64,000 nucleotides of DNA, from NCBI GenBank assembly GCA_019739295.1, contig JAHHDV010000003.1:36842-100841 (forward strand), given 5' to 3'. Both the position numbers and the translations under genes were made by a program. The DNA comes from Taibaiella sp. (lineage in GTDB: Bacteria; Bacteroidota; Bacteroidia; Chitinophagales; Chitinophagaceae). Under the pieces are notes generated by a model. It searched no databases, was not told the DNA's origin, and saw only the letters and a list, made by a program, of their open reading frames with translations. Below, in pieces: positions 1 to 10,575 of this stretch. Position 1 is the stretch's first letter, and each line of letters opens with the position of its first letter.

Positions 1-222
1 ACAATGAAGGCGGCCTAAAAATATCCAAAGTGAATAAAGGCCAGGCTGGCGCAAATGCCGGCCTTATCGATGGGGATGTCATTATTCAAATCAGGAATTT
101 CCCTATTCAAAATTATGATGATTACATTAATGCCCTGTCCAATTTCAAAAAAGGAGAAAAAAACATCTTTTAGGTTAAAACGTAAAGGAAGTATCATCAA
201 CAAATTGGTCACATTTTCCTAG
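1..222 (+). CDS. C-terminal PDZ domain of a truncated protein (probably an M28-type peptidase)
   Basis: The window opens inside this gene; the frame starting at base 3 reads a PDZ domain with the usual GGLKI, AGLIDGDVI and YINAL elements, which bind peptide termini. In Bacteroidota such a domain often closes an exported M28-family aminopeptidase, but the catalytic part lies outside the window, so that is inference. The frame stops at 171-173. Dropping one T from the T4 run at 168-171 continues the strand (RLKRKG...) to a stop at 220-222. The tail then overlaps the end of the convergent methyltransferase gene by 14 bases. Confidence 0.6.
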
Positions 223-961
223 ATCTGATCTGCGAACAGATGATGGCTGATGCGATAGCGACATTGAGGGATTCGGCCCGGCCATATTTGGGGATAGAGA
301 TTTTGTGCATTGCTTTTGCCAGAAAATCCTCATCCACACCTTTGGACTCATTGCCCAATACGATATACCCTGCATCCACAGACGGGAATGTATCATTATA
401 TATAGAATCTCCGTCCAATGCCGTAGTCCAGATCGTCTTTTGAGCATTTTGCAACAGGTTCTCCAGCATGATTTCTGCGGATTTCACGCTCAGCAGACTT
501 CCCATGGTAGATTGGATCACTTTAGGATTATACAGCTCCACACTTCCCGGGGTGTACAGCACTTCAGGAATCCCAAACCAGTCTGCCGTCCTGATAATGG
601 TACCCATATTGCCGGGATCCTGAACCCTATCCAGTACAAGGGTCCATCCTTCCTTTCCGAAATGATGCCGGTGTTTTTCCTTCATCTCCACTACAGCCAT
701 TACTTCTCCCGCTGTCTTAAAATTAGACATTTTCTGAAGGAGAGCAGGATCCACAATCCTCATCTTGGCTTCTAATTCTCTGGATACAATAAGCTGATGT
801 TGCTCTATCCATTGCTCCGTAGCCACCAGTAACCGAAACGGCGCCTTACATTCCAACCATTCTTTAACTATTTTATTGCCCTCAATCACATAGGCGTTAT
901 GTTCTTTTCTGTATTTTTGGAGGGATAAACTGCGAACAAATTTTACTTCTGCTTGGGTCAT
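209..961 (-). CDS. TrmH/SpoU-family RNA 2'-O-methyltransferase
   Basis: This 250-residue protein transfers a methyl group from S-adenosylmethionine to a ribose 2'-OH in tRNA or rRNA. The three SPOUT motifs are present: DRVQDPGNMGTIIRTADW (about residues 111-128), the NPKVIQSTMGS segment (145-155) and the C-terminal IPKYGRAESLNVA segment that forms the trefoil-knot cofactor site (about 224-236). The first 100 residues form the substrate-binding domain seen in the RlmB/TsnR-like branch. The exact target nucleotide cannot be told from sequence. It is divergent from tamL with only 22 bases between, so the two share a promoter region. The frame is intact. Confidence 0.9.
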   Translation of the reverse strand: MTQAEVKFVRSLSLQKYRKEHNAYVIEGNKIVKEWLECKAPFRLLVATEQWIEQHQLIVSRELEAKMRIVDPALLQKMSNFKTAGEVMAVVEMKEKHRHHFGKEGWTLVLDRVQDPGNMGTIIRTADWFGIPEVLYTPGSVELYNPKVIQSTMGSLLSVKSAEIMLENLLQNAQKTIWTTALDGDSIYNDTFPSVDAGYIVLGNESKGVDEDFLAKAMHKISIPKYGRAESLNVAIASAIICSQIRSRKM

Positions 962-983
962 CTAATATTCAATTAATTTATAC

Positions 984-3408
984 GTGCAAGATATTATTTC
1001 AAAGTTGAAATATAAAATACAATCCTGCTTACCCTTATGGATTTGGGGTACCCTATTTATCATCATAAGTGGTCTCACTTCGTGCAATGTCACCAGGCAT
1101 GTTCCCGACGATGCATACCTTCTCCGGAGGAATAAAATCAAACTGAATGCGGATAAGAAGCGAAATGAAAAAAGTGAACTGAAAGAGCAACTGGAATCCT
1201 TAACCGCCCAGAAGCCCAATACGTACTTATTTGGCATCTGGCCATATAAAGTATGGCTTTATAACCTCAGGTATAAAAAGTACCAGACCGATACCTCTAA
1301 TTTTCAAATCAAATCCAGGACGGTAGAGCCTCCCGTCATTTTAGATACAGCTTCGATAAAGAAGACAATGGAAAATATGGGATATCATCTCTTTAATGCC
1401 GGGTACTTCCATCATGATATCACGCCGAGCATTGACACCGATGGTAAAAAGGCCGCCGTAACGTATAATGTAGAAACCGGGAACAGGTTCATCATCAAAA
1501 AAATAGAATATGAAGTTCCGGACAGTAATATCCATCATATGCTTCTGGAAAGTACAGATGCCTCGATTCTGAAACCGGAAGATTATTACAGCAACACGCT
1601 GGCAGGCGAAGAACGGAACCGGATTGTCAACCTGATGAAAGAGCGCGGGTATTATAATTTTACAGCAGAAAATGTGAGACTGGAATTAGATACACTGAGT
1701 TCATCTACTACTTATAGTGATAACCTGGCAGGCAGTATCATTGACATCTTTCTTTCCCGGTCATATACCAATTATGAAATTAATGTCAAAATTATAGTAA
1801 CAGATAACCAGGAGCAGACAGCCTTCAAACAGTATAAGATCGGCAATGTGATCGTCTATATGAATATGACGGACACGATGCGGCTGGGCTCCCTGTACCA
1901 GAGGGCCAACCAGGACGAGATCCTGGATGATATCCAGATCATTTATGAAGGTGATGCCTATGTCGGTAAAAACATATTGGAAAGGAAAATCCTGATCAAG
2001 CCTAACCAGATGTATTCCCAGTCCGATTATGACCGTACTATCAGACAGCTTACAGACTTGTTTGTCTTTCAATATGTGCGGATCCGGTATGCTGAATCTG
2101 ACCGGGAAGCAGAAGACCCCAGGGTGAATGTAATCATCCTGCTCTCTCCCTCCAAGAAGTTTGAATACAACTTCAACACAGAAGTTTCCGGTGGCGATAT
2201 TTATATTTTTGGTACCAACATCAATACATCCATTACCTATAACAATATTTTCAAATCCGCAAACCAGCTTATCCTTACAGGGTCTGCGGGTATTGCTTTT
2301 GAAAATAGTGAAAACAGGAAACTACAATTATTCTCACAGACCTTCGGCGCTAATGCCAGGCTTCAGGTTCCCGGACTTCTCTTTTTCAATCCGTACCTCT
2401 TCGGGAAAAACACGTATACCAGGACCATCCTCAGTGGCGGCCTGAACTATATGGACAGGGCACACTTTTTCTTTTTGAGAAATATCAATGCCGGCTTGAC
2501 CTATCAGGTCACTTATCCTAATTTCGTTACCTGGAATTTCAAACCCGCTTTTGTCAATATCCTTAACCTTTCCAATATCTCGGAACAATTTCAGCAACGG
2601 ATGGATTCGATTCCGGCTATCCAGAATGCCTACCAGCCGGTCTTCATAGAAGGGCAGGGTGTGGAATATATCCTGAATTCCAATCCGCGCCACCAGAATA
2701 GCAAGCACTATGTGCGCTTAGGCCTGGAAGAAGGTGGCTTATTGCTTTCCACGATTAATAACATTACACCGATCCAGAATTATGCAGAATATGTAAGATT
2801 TGATTTTGACGGGCGCAAATATTTTTTTCAATAACTTCTCTACGATGATCTTCCGGTTCTATGGAGGGGTCGGCATTCCATACGGCAGATCTACGACCTT
2901 ACCTTATATCAAACAATACTTTGTAGGAGGAGCCTACTCCATCAGAGGATGGAGACCAAGGGTATTGGGCCCGGGTAGTTATCTTGACCCGAAAGTCAAT
3001 AGCGATGGATTGAACAATCTATTTATCGACCAGGCCGGTGATATCAAGCTCGAGTTCAATGCAGAGTACCGTTTCACCATAGCCCGGTTATTTGCCAATG
3101 CCATAAGCCTGAATGGCGCCTTATTTACAGATGCGGGTAATATATGGCTGGCGCGCAGGGATGAGCAATTGCCAAATGCCGAATTCGACTTGAAGCGCTT
3201 AGGACAGGACATAGCTGTGAGCAGCGGTTTAGGCTTCAGGGTCGACTTCGGCGGATTTCTTGTTGTAAGACTGGACTATGCGATCCAGATGAAGAAACCC
3301 TACATCAATGAGCATTACGGCTGGACTATTCAAAATATGAAATTAGGAGACCCTGAATGGCGGAGAAACAATACGAATTTCAACATCGCTATCGGGTATC
3401 CTTTCTAA
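984..3408 (+). CDS. tamL: Outer membrane assembly lipoprotein TamL (BamA/TamA family), frameshifted
   Basis: This Omp85-superfamily protein helps insert proteins into the outer membrane. Residues 15-34 form a lipoprotein signal ending in the lipobox LTSC, which marks the TamL branch of Bacteroidota rather than BamA. POTRA-like modules follow, then a 16-strand barrel whose lid-loop motif IRGWRPR is visible near base 2942. The start is GTG at 984 (TTG at 1005 is an alternative). The frame breaks in the T7 run at 2822-2828; removing one T joins GRKYFF to NNFSTMIFRFYGG and gives 807 residues, normal for the family. The break looks like a sequencing artefact because both halves are well conserved. 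Confidence 0.85.
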
Positions 3409-3437
3409 GATATTCTAAAACTAAAAAAACAATTACT

Positions 3438-4061
3438 ATGAAAAAGACAATCACATTAGGAATGTTCGTGATCACCCTCCTTGCTGGTTCAGGGCTGAAT
3501 ATGTACGCCCAGGAGTTGGGGTTAGGCCTGAAGATAGGAGCTGACATGAACCAGATCAGGGGCAAAAGCCTCAAAGGAAATTTTAAAGGCTATTTTATGG
3601 GAGGTGTCCAGGCCCATGTCCGCTTTGGAAGAGTCGGACTTCAGCTGGAAGGACTGCTCACACAAACTCAACTGAGTACCGGTGATAACTTTTATAGTGC
3701 GTTCGGCGATTACATCAAGAGTACGGCCACATCAGCCTTAAGTACCGAAATCGTTCTTACGGAACTTAGCTTTCCTTTATTAATGGATTTCAGACTGATT
3801 GGTCCTGTACGTGGAGAATTGGGCGGGCAGTATAGCCTGATCATCAATGCCAAGGACAAAAATAATTACCTGGTGAGCGCTAAGCAGGTGGTAGAAGATG
3901 GCTATTTCAGCGGATTAGTAGGATTAAAGGCAGAACTCCTCAGTTTCCAGGTTGGTGTGCGTTACCTGCAGGGATTCAACAATCTCAATAGTACGGATGT
4001 GCCGGAAAGATGGAATACCGGGAGATTCCAGGTCTCCTTAAGCTATCTGCTTCTGCATTAA
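3438..4061 (+). CDS. Outer membrane beta-barrel protein (PorT-like)
   Basis: A 207-residue exported protein. ATG at 3438 is chosen over the longer open frame because it opens a clear signal peptide (MKKTITLGMF... ending in AQ), and the upstream extension overlaps the end of tamL in another frame. Alternating polar and hydrophobic strands with glycine and aromatic girdle residues, and a C-terminal hydrophobic strand (SLSYLLLH), fit a small 8-stranded barrel of the PorT/outer-membrane-protein-beta-barrel type. It follows tamL by 29 bases and is probably cotranscribed. The specific role is not known. Confidence 0.7.
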   Translation: MKKTITLGMFVITLLAGSGLNMYAQELGLGLKIGADMNQIRGKSLKGNFKGYFMGGVQAHVRFGRVGLQLEGLLTQTQLSTGDNFYSAFGDYIKSTATSALSTEIVLTELSFPLLMDFRLIGPVRGELGGQYSLIINAKDKNNYLVSAKQVVEDGYFSGLVGLKAELLSFQVGVRYLQGFNNLNSTDVPERWNTGRFQVSLSYLLLH

Positions 4062-4109
4062 TTCCAGGCTTTTAATGAGTATTTTTTACCTTTTCTGGCA
4101 TCCAAAATA

Positions 4110-4140
4110 AACGAAGTTTGATAAAAAATCAAACTTCGTT
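4110..4140. terminator. Hairpin between convergent genes
   Basis: A perfect 12-base-pair stem (4110-4121 with 4129-4140) closes a 7-base A-rich loop. It lies between the plus-strand barrel gene and the minus-strand DUF4157 gene, where a shared terminator is expected. There is no strong T run after it on either strand, so it may be a weak or factor-assisted terminator. Confidence 0.5.
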
Positions 4141-4251
4141 ACCCTGCCGAACAAAGATATATTCTATTGATTGATCTCTTTTTTGTTCAGGCAAACGGGC
4201 CTTCCGGCTTTTCAGGAAAGCACTCAGACAACGATTCAGACAGCCTTATTG

Positions 4252-4584
4252 TCAGGCCAGATAATGCCGGCCGATGATCTCTTCATCTTCTTCAGCCAGT
4301 CTTGCCTCTATCTCTAATGGATTGAGATAATAGCCGTATCGGATGGAAAACCACAGATATTTGATCAAAAAGAGGAAAAAACCCATGCGCTGATACTGCT
4401 CGACATGTTTTAACTCATGGCGCAGCCACCTTGTATTGCCGATCAGGTCCTCGCGACTTGAATGATACAAGTGGATATGCCGACCGAACGTGATAGCCAT
4501 ATTCTTGCTATTCAGGACTTTAGCAGCTATACGGGCCAGTAAGGAATTTTCTATAATGCGAACCATTACTACAAAAGTAAACAA
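4252..4584 (-). CDS. DUF4157-like small metallopeptidase-fold protein
   Basis: This 110-residue protein carries the motif RHELKHVEQ at about residues 55-63, a variant of the HExxH zinc site as seen in DUF4157 proteins, followed by a hydrophobic helix (FFLFLIKYLW) and an acidic tail (LAEEDEEIIGR). In the family the fold resembles a minimal zinc metallopeptidase, but activity has rarely been shown. ATG at 4566 is a possible alternative start. It is followed on the same strand by nothing close, and preceded by a small exported protein. Function is unknown. Confidence 0.6.
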   Translation of the reverse strand: MFTFVVMVRIIENSLLARIAAKVLNSKNMAITFGRHIHLYHSSREDLIGNTRWLRHELKHVEQYQRMGFFLFLIKYLWFSIRYGYYLNPLEIEARLAEEDEEIIGRHYLA

Positions 4585-4613
4585 TGATGATCCAGCCAGT
4601 CAACTGATTTCAA

Positions 4614-4973
4614 TTATTTCTGCCCTGTAGCTTTTTGTGCCTCTTCTATCAGTTCATATACATGTTTCCCATGGGCCTTAACGAAATATGCATCAATCTC
4701 TTCATTATAACATTGCTCCCCGGGCACTATGATACAGCCCATCTGCCGGATATGTAAGTTGTACTTTTTGATCAGGTAATCCCGGGTCTCTTCAGAAAGA
4801 AGATCGACAGGCATACCGAAACGCTTGAAAACAATCTTACCGCTCGAGATACCGGATTGCGCATCTTTTTTGAACGTTTCACACAGGTCGTCCCTTTCCT
4901 CATATCCCTCCCGGGCAAACGAAGAAACAGCAACCACGATGATAAGACTGAAAAAATACAGGGCTTTGCGCAT
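4614..4973 (-). CDS. Small exported protein of unknown function
   Basis: The 119-residue product begins with a clear signal peptide (MRKALYFFSLIIVVAVSSFA), so the mature form of about 100 residues is periplasmic or outside. It has three cysteines (CETF, MGC, EQC), two of which could form a disulfide, and mixed charged helices at the end. I recognise no family. It reads in the same direction as the DUF4157 gene, which lies 29 bases downstream of its stop, so the pair may form an operon. Confidence 0.55.
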   Translation of the reverse strand: MRKALYFFSLIIVVAVSSFAREGYEERDDLCETFKKDAQSGISSGKIVFKRFGMPVDLLSEETRDYLIKKYNLHIRQMGCIIVPGEQCYNEEIDAYFVKAHGKHVYELIEEAQKATGQK

Positions 4974-5073
4974 GACAGGGTATTTTGAAGAATTTGTTTA
5001 ATCTATACATGATCTTGTCCGGTCCCGTTACAAATTTTGACCTTAAATCCTGACAGGACCTTATGTTAGATAT

Positions 5074-5107
5074 AAAAAAACAGCTTTCGTTTAATACGAA
5101 AGCTGTT
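5074..5107 (-). terminator. Rho-independent terminator of rocD
   Basis: On the minus strand a 12-base-pair stem (5107-5096 with 5090-5079), containing AGCTTTCG and its complement, closes a 5-base loop and runs directly into seven T residues. It lies 29 bases past the rocD stop codon, so it ends that transcript. Confidence 0.85.
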
Positions 5108-5135
5108 ATAATGATATTCTTTGAAAGAAAATAAT

Positions 5136-6374
5136 TTACAACATTTCATTCAATGAACGCGCGATAATATCTACACACTCATCGACCTGGTCTTTATTGA
5201 TGACCAAAGGCGGGGCCAACCTGATTTTATCACCATGAGTGGGTTTGGCCAATAATCCGTTATCCCTCATCTTCAGGCAAATCTCCCAGGCAGCTTCAGG
5301 ATCGCTATGCTCTATTACAATGGCATTCAACAGGCCTTTCCCCCTGGTCATTTTGATCAAAGGATGATGGAGCGCCTGGATTTTTTCCCGGAAATATTGT
5401 CCCAGTTGTTCTGCATTTTCAGCTAACCTTTCATCTTTCAATACCTGTAATGCAGCTATGCTTACGGCACAGGCCAACGGATTCCCTCCATAAGTACTTC
5501 CGTGTTCGCCCGGTTGAAGACAAAGCATAATCTCATCATCAGCCAGGACACAGGATACAGGAAGTACACCTCCACTCAGCGCTTTACCCAGGATCAGGAT
5601 ATCCGGACGGACATTTTCATGATCACAAGCCAGCATCTTACCCGTACGGGCGAGCCCGGTCTGGATCTCATCCGCTATGAATAATACATTGCTGGATTTA
5701 CAGATTTCATAAGCACCGGAAAGGTATCCTTCATCCGGAACTTTGACACCGGCTTCTCCCTGGATAGGCTCTACCAAGAATGCCACTACATTTTCATCCT
5801 TTACGGCATTTTCCAATGCAGGAAGATCATTGTAGGGAATAATGCTGTAACCCGGATTAAAAGGACCGAAACCATTTCTGGAACTCGGGTCAGTACTGAA
5901 AGAAATAATATTTACTGTACGCCCATGAAAGTTTTCCGATACAGTAATGATCTTTGCCTCGTTTTCAGCCACACCTTTCCTGAGGTATCCCCATTTTCTG
6001 GCAAGTTTTATAGCAGATTCAACAGCCTCTGCCCCACTGTTCATTACTAATGCCTTCTGGTATCCGAAAGTCTTGCAGAGATATGCTTCAAAGTCTCCCA
6101 GCTGATCGCTGTAGAATGCCCTGGAAATGAGTGTTAGTTTGTCGGCCTGCTCTTTCAGTGCCTGAATAATTGCCGGGTGCCTGTGGCCCTGATTAAGTGC
6201 AGAATACCCGGAGAGAAAATCATAGTAGCGCCTGCCATCCACATCCCATACATATACGCCTTCACCTCTGGAAATAACAACCGGAAGGGGGTGATAATTG
6301 TGTGCTCCGTACAGATCTTCCTTTTCTAAAAATTGCCGGGCTGTAACTGATAAATTGTCTGTAGTCGTTGCCAT
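5136..6374 (-). CDS. rocD: Ornithine--oxo-acid aminotransferase
   Basis: RocD (412 residues) moves the delta-amino group of ornithine to 2-oxoglutarate, giving glutamate-5-semialdehyde and glutamate, and so links arginine and proline metabolism in the cytoplasm. It is a class III pyridoxal-phosphate aminotransferase: the cofactor lysine is Lys264 in [10 protein letters not shown], the Asp of FIADEIQTG contacts the ring nitrogen, and NSGAEAVE (112-119) binds phosphate. Length and frame are normal. It stands alone, with its own TAccTTTG promoter and a strong terminator. Confidence 0.93.
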   Translation of the reverse strand: MATTTDNLSVTARQFLEKEDLYGAHNYHPLPVVISRGEGVYVWDVDGRRYYDFLSGYSALNQGHRHPAIIQALKEQADKLTLISRAFYSDQLGDFEAYLCKTFGYQKALVMNSGAEAVESAIKLARKWGYLRKGVAENEAKIITVSENFHGRTVNIISFSTDPSSRNGFGPFNPGYSIIPYNDLPALENAVKDENVVAFLVEPIQGEAGVKVPDEGYLSGAYEICKSSNVLFIADEIQTGLARTGKMLACDHENVRPDILILGKALSGGVLPVSCVLADDEIMLCLQPGEHGSTYGGNPLACAVSIAALQVLKDERLAENAEQLGQYFREKIQALHHPLIKMTRGKGLLNAIVIEHSDPEAAWEICLKMRDNGLLAKPTHGDKIRLAPPLVINKDQVDECVDIIARSLNEML

Positions 6375-6708
6375 AAAATAATGGGTTTTTTCTTCTGATC
6401 AATACGTCCAAAGGTACGATTTAAAATGGAACACAGCCTGATCATGGAAAGCGAAACAGAAGAAAACAAAGAAATAATTCCGGGTGAAAACGAACGCTCA
6501 TCATTAGAAAAATCATTTTTGTTAGATATCACCGGTAATATCTAATAAATTTAAAAAAAATCACCAAGATATTATATCCGGTTGATCTTTATAGACAAGA
6601 TATTCATTTAGAATATGTTTCCTGCCGGTCATACCGATCCCTGACAAATAGAAAATTACCTAAACTTTTAGGAAAAAACAACAACTTACCACCTCCAATC
6701 TTGTACTT
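6375..6708. other. Divergent intergenic region, rocD / HD-hydrolase operon
   Basis: These 334 bases separate divergent genes and hold a promoter for each side (6409-6416 minus, 6704-6711 plus). The middle is AT-rich, with a run of seven or more A residues near 6550. I see no further gene; a small open frame on the minus strand lacks any family features. Confidence 0.6.
6409..6416 (-). promoter_or_regulatory. Promoter -7 element for rocD
   Basis: On the minus strand the bases read TACCTTTG, matching the Bacteroidota -7 consensus TAnnTTTG. It lies 34 bases before the rocD start. No clear -33 TTG is present. Confidence 0.5.
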
Positions 6709-6711
6709 TTG
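6704..6711 (+). promoter_or_regulatory. Promoter -7 element for the HD-hydrolase/lpx operon
   Basis: The bases read TACTTTTG, a full match to TAnnTTTG. Transcription would start near 6718, which argues that the real start codon of the next gene lies downstream of 6709. Confidence 0.5.
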
Positions 6712-6735
6712 CTTCAAAATTACCATTCCCATTCC

Positions 6736-7968
6736 TTGAAAGGCAAAATCATTAATGATCCTATATACGGCTTCCTGAACTTCAGGAATGAATTGCTGCC
6801 CGATATCATCGAGCATCCTTATTTCCAAAGGCTGAGAAGGATAAGACAGATGGGTATGGCTCATTTTGTTTATCCCGGAGCTGTTCATACCCGCTTCCAG
6901 CATTCATTGGGTGCTGCTTACCTGATGGGCCTGGCATTACAGACATTGAACAGTAAAGGGCACGAATTATCCAGGGAGACCTGCAATGCGGCTCAGTCTG
7001 CTATCCTTCTTCATGATATTGGTCATGGTCCCTTCTCCCACGCATTGGAGCAATGCATCATCCGGGATATGCACCATGAAGAGCTTTCGCTGATGATGAT
7101 GCATCAGATCAACCGGGACCTGGGAAACACCCTTCAGGAAGCCATCGACATTTTTACCGGGCAACATCCCACCCGATTTCTCAAGCAGCTGGTATCAGGC
7201 CAACTGGACATGGACAGGATGGATTACCTGAACAGAGACAGTTTCTACACAGGTGTATCAGAAGGCGTAATCGGGTATGACAGGATCCTTCAAATGATCG
7301 ATGTGCATCAAGGCCGGCTTGTAGTAGAAGCCAAAGGGATACACAGCATAGAAAAATTCCTGATTGCCCGTAGATTCATGTATTGGCAGGTATACCTGCA
7401 CAAAGCCGTACTCGGAACGGAACAATTGCTGATCCATATTATGAAACGGGCTAAATGGCTGGCTGGTGAGGGAGTCTCTCTATTTGCCACACCGGCTTTT
7501 CATTATTTCCTGTACCAGGATATCAACCAGGGCCAATTTAAGGAAAACCCCGAAGCATTAAGCAGGTTTGCTGAATTGGATGATACAGACATTGCTGCTT
7601 CGATTAAGGTCTGGCAAGGGCACCAGGACGGGATTCTTTCCAGGCTTTGTCAAATGCTCATCCAGAGAAGACTGTATAAAATCCAGATTTCAACCGGAGA
7701 CCTGAGTTCCAGATACCACCGGATCAAACATGATTTATTAGCGGCAGGGCAATATTCCGAGGAAGAATTAGGTTATTTCCTATTACATGGACACACGGGA
7801 AATGATACCTATAATTATGATGAGCAGATCAATATTTTATTCAAGGACGGAAGTGTAAAAGATATCACGGAGATCGACAACGCTCTGATTACTACAGAAC
7901 TGGCAAAACCGGTAAAGAAGAACTTTTTAGCGATTATCCCTGAACTCGCACATTATTTAAACCAGTAA
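6736..7968 (+). CDS. HD-superfamily phosphohydrolase (dGTPase-like)
   Basis: A roughly 410-residue cytoplasmic metal-dependent hydrolase of the HD superfamily, probably acting on a nucleotide or phosphate ester. The metal site is visible as HTRFQHS followed by [12 protein letters not shown], with the later Asp in DMDRMDYL. The open frame reaches back to a TTG at 6709, but that overlaps the -7 promoter box, so I prefer the TTG at 6736 just before the conserved [10 protein letters not shown]. It heads the lipid A operon, 8 bases before lpxD, an arrangement common in Bacteroidota. The physiological substrate is unknown. Confidence 0.85.
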   Translation: MKGKIINDPIYGFLNFRNELLPDIIEHPYFQRLRRIRQMGMAHFVYPGAVHTRFQHSLGAAYLMGLALQTLNSKGHELSRETCNAAQSAILLHDIGHGPFSHALEQCIIRDMHHEELSLMMMHQINRDLGNTLQEAIDIFTGQHPTRFLKQLVSGQLDMDRMDYLNRDSFYTGVSEGVIGYDRILQMIDVHQGRLVVEAKGIHSIEKFLIARRFMYWQVYLHKAVLGTEQLLIHIMKRAKWLAGEGVSLFATPAFHYFLYQDINQGQFKENPEALSRFAELDDTDIAASIKVWQGHQDGILSRLCQMLIQRRLYKIQISTGDLSSRYHRIKHDLLAAGQYSEEELGYFLLHGHTGNDTYNYDEQINILFKDGSVKDITEIDNALITTELAKPVKKNFLAIIPELAHYLNQ

Positions 7969-7976
7969 ATTATTAT

Positions 7977-9014
7977 ATGAAATTTTCAGCAGCGCAGATT
8001 GCCGGAATGATTCAGGCAGAAATAATAGGAGACCCCGAGGTAGCTGTCAGTAGTTTTGCAAAGATAGAGGAAGCAGGCCCCGGCCAGCTTACTTTCCTTG
8101 CTAATCCTAAGTACCAGAAATACCTAACCCAATCCCAGGCCTCTGTCATTATCATCAACCAATCCTTCATCAGGGAGGATCTTCTCTATCCCAATACATT
8201 GCTGACGGTACCGGATGCTTATGCTGCCTTTACCCAGCTGATGCAGATCTACCAGAATATCATCCGGCAGGCCAGCAAAAAATCCGGCATCCACACCAAC
8301 GCGATTATAGAGGAGAGTGCGGAGATCCACCACACTGCTTACATCGGGGTGATGACCTATGTGGCCAATCACGCTGTAATCGGGGAAGAAAGCGTGATCG
8401 AAGGTCAATGTTATATCGGCCAGCAGGTATCCATTGGCAAGAATTGCCATATCCACCCCGGCGTCAAAATACTGGACCGTTGCATCATCGAGGACAATGT
8501 AGTCATCCACTCCGGCGCTGTAATCGGATCAGATGGGTTTGGATTCGCTCCGGATAATACGGGGGTATATAGCAAAGTGCCCCAGATGGGAAATGTCGTC
8601 ATCCGTTCCAACGTGGAGATCGGTGCCAATACTGCTATAGACAGGGCCACTATGGGCAGTACCATTATCGGCAAAGGAGTGAAAATAGATAACCTTGTTC
8701 AGATTGCGCACAATGTCATCATTGAAGATAACACGGTGATTGCTGCCCAGGCAGGAATATCCGGAAGCACAAAAATCGGCAGATCTTGCATCATCGGCGG
8801 ACAGGCTGGCATTGTAGGTCATATCTCTCTTGCAGACGGGACCAAGATCAATGCCCAAAGCGGGGTGGCGAAGACCGTGAGCGAACCCAACAAAGCACTG
8901 ACCGGTTCCCCGGCATTTGACTACTATGCCAGTATCAAAACCCAGGCGCTGACCAGAAAACTTCCTAAACTTTTCAAAAGACTGGAAGAACTGGAAAAAA
9001 GAAACCAAAGCTGA
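7977..9014 (+). CDS. lpxD: UDP-3-O-(3-hydroxyacyl)glucosamine N-acyltransferase
   Basis: LpxD (345 residues) adds the second 3-hydroxyacyl chain, from acyl carrier protein, to UDP-3-O-acylglucosamine in lipid A synthesis. The N-terminal uridine-binding domain (to about 100) is followed by a left-handed beta-helix of hexapeptide repeats (about 105-300) and a C-terminal helix ([15 protein letters not shown]). The catalytic His is in the [10 protein letters not shown] segment and the GSDGFGFAP loop is typical. The frame is intact. It is second in the operon, 101 bases before lpxC-fabZ. Confidence 0.95.
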   Translation: MKFSAAQIAGMIQAEIIGDPEVAVSSFAKIEEAGPGQLTFLANPKYQKYLTQSQASVIIINQSFIREDLLYPNTLLTVPDAYAAFTQLMQIYQNIIRQASKKSGIHTNAIIEESAEIHHTAYIGVMTYVANHAVIGEESVIEGQCYIGQQVSIGKNCHIHPGVKILDRCIIEDNVVIHSGAVIGSDGFGFAPDNTGVYSKVPQMGNVVIRSNVEIGANTAIDRATMGSTIIGKGVKIDNLVQIAHNVIIEDNTVIAAQAGISGSTKIGRSCIIGGQAGIVGHISLADGTKINAQSGVAKTVSEPNKALTGSPAFDYYASIKTQALTRKLPKLFKRLEELEKRNQS

Positions 9015-9115
9015 TCGGTCCTTACTATTTAAGGCTTGGAAATTTTCCCAAAAGGAAAATAATCGGTATTTTTAGCCACATTTTATTTATTGATTATTGA
9101 GAAATTTTTATAAAA

Positions 9116-10531
9116 GTGAGTCTTAGAGAATTTCAGCAAACAATCGTTCGAGCTGTAGAACTTTCAGGGGTAGGTTTGCATACAGGGGTATCTACTACAT
9201 TAACCATAGAACCGGCTAATTCAGGATTTGGTATCCGCTTCCAAAGGATCGATCTGGACAACCAGCCTGTCATCAAAGCTGATGTAGACAATGTCGTAGA
9301 TACATCAAGAGGCACCACGATCGAACAGGATGGCGGCAAAGTGAGTACGGTGGAGCACTTAATGGCTGCACTGGCAGGAACAGGTATCGACAATGCGCTG
9401 ATCAAAATCAACGGCCCTGAAGTACCGATAATGGATGGCAGTGCTTACCCGTTTATGAAAGAAATTCTCAATGCGGGAATTAAAACCCAGGATGCAAAGA
9501 AGACATATTATTCGATCACTGAGAACATACATTACTATGACGACCAGAAAAATGTAGAAATCCTTGCTGTCCCGGCCAATGAATTCCAGATCACTACCAT
9601 GATCGACTTCAATTCTCCCGTATTGGGTACACAGCATGCTACCCTCAGGAATATCGATGATTTCAAAGAGGAGATAGCCAGCAGCAGAACGTTTTGTTTC
9701 CTGCATGAATTGGAGTACCTTGTCGATCAGAACCTCATTAAAGGCGGAGATTTGAATAATGCAATCGTGGTGGTGGACAGAACCGTTTCTGAGGACGAAT
9801 TGCAGAAGCTTTCCAAGATATTCCACAGAGATGATATCCAAGTCGAGAAGGAAGGAATTCTCAATAACCTGGAACTCAATTATCCCAATGAACCCGCAAG
9901 GCACAAACTTCTGGATGTACTGGGCGACCTGATGCTAAGTGGGTTTGCAATCAATGCGCATATCATTGCCCACAGACCAGGGCATGCTGCCAATGTAGCC
10001 TTTGCGAAGAAAATCAAAGAGTACATTAAGAAGAATAAAAGTACGGCGGATATACCTTCCTATGACCCGAATCAGCCTCCGGTATATGATATCAACCATA
10101 TCGACAAGGTATTGCCGCACCAATACCCTTTCCTTTTGGTTGACAAGATTATAGAAATGTCTGATCAGCACGTGGTAGGAATTAAAAATGTAACTTTTAA
10201 TGAACCTTTTTTTCAGGGACATTTCCCTAATAACCCGGTAATGCCGGGAGTACTCCAGATAGAATCAATGGCACAGGTAGGAGGGATTCTTGCATTGAAC
10301 AATATGCCGGAAGGTCAATTCTATGACACTTATTTCCTCAAAATTGATAAAGTGAAATTCAAGTATAAGGTCGTACCCGGAGACACCCTTATCCTGAAGC
10401 TTGAGCTGGTGAGACCTATCCGAAGAGGGATCTGTGAGATGAAAGGAACAGCCTTTGTAGGCAACAAAATCGCCACTGAGGCAGAGCTTGTTGCACAAAT
10501 TGTAGCCAGGACTGTAGATAATAAACAATAA
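9116..10531 (+). CDS. lpxC: Bifunctional UDP-3-O-acyl-GlcNAc deacetylase / 3-hydroxyacyl-ACP dehydratase
   Basis: This 471-residue fusion of LpxC and FabZ is a hallmark of Bacteroidota. The N-terminal 305 or so residues are the zinc deacetylase that commits the pathway to lipid A; the zinc ligands lie in STVEHLMAAL and in the LLDVLGDL and HRPGHAAN segments. The C-terminal 150 residues are the hot-dog-fold dehydratase of fatty acid synthesis with GHFPNNPVMPGVL (catalytic His) and IESMAQ (catalytic Glu). Fusing the two couples fatty acid and lipid A flux. Start is GTG at 9116. A T7 run at 10207-10213 is read correctly here. Confidence 0.96.
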   Translation: MSLREFQQTIVRAVELSGVGLHTGVSTTLTIEPANSGFGIRFQRIDLDNQPVIKADVDNVVDTSRGTTIEQDGGKVSTVEHLMAALAGTGIDNALIKINGPEVPIMDGSAYPFMKEILNAGIKTQDAKKTYYSITENIHYYDDQKNVEILAVPANEFQITTMIDFNSPVLGTQHATLRNIDDFKEEIASSRTFCFLHELEYLVDQNLIKGGDLNNAIVVVDRTVSEDELQKLSKIFHRDDIQVEKEGILNNLELNYPNEPARHKLLDVLGDLMLSGFAINAHIIAHRPGHAANVAFAKKIKEYIKKNKSTADIPSYDPNQPPVYDINHIDKVLPHQYPFLLVDKIIEMSDQHVVGIKNVTFNEPFFQGHFPNNPVMPGVLQIESMAQVGGILALNNMPEGQFYDTYFLKIDKVKFKYKVVPGDTLILKLELVRPIRRGICEMKGTAFVGNKIATEAELVAQIVARTVDNKQ

Positions 10532-10575
10532 ATACACAATGCTGCACATATTATCATTCCAAATTATTAAGACCT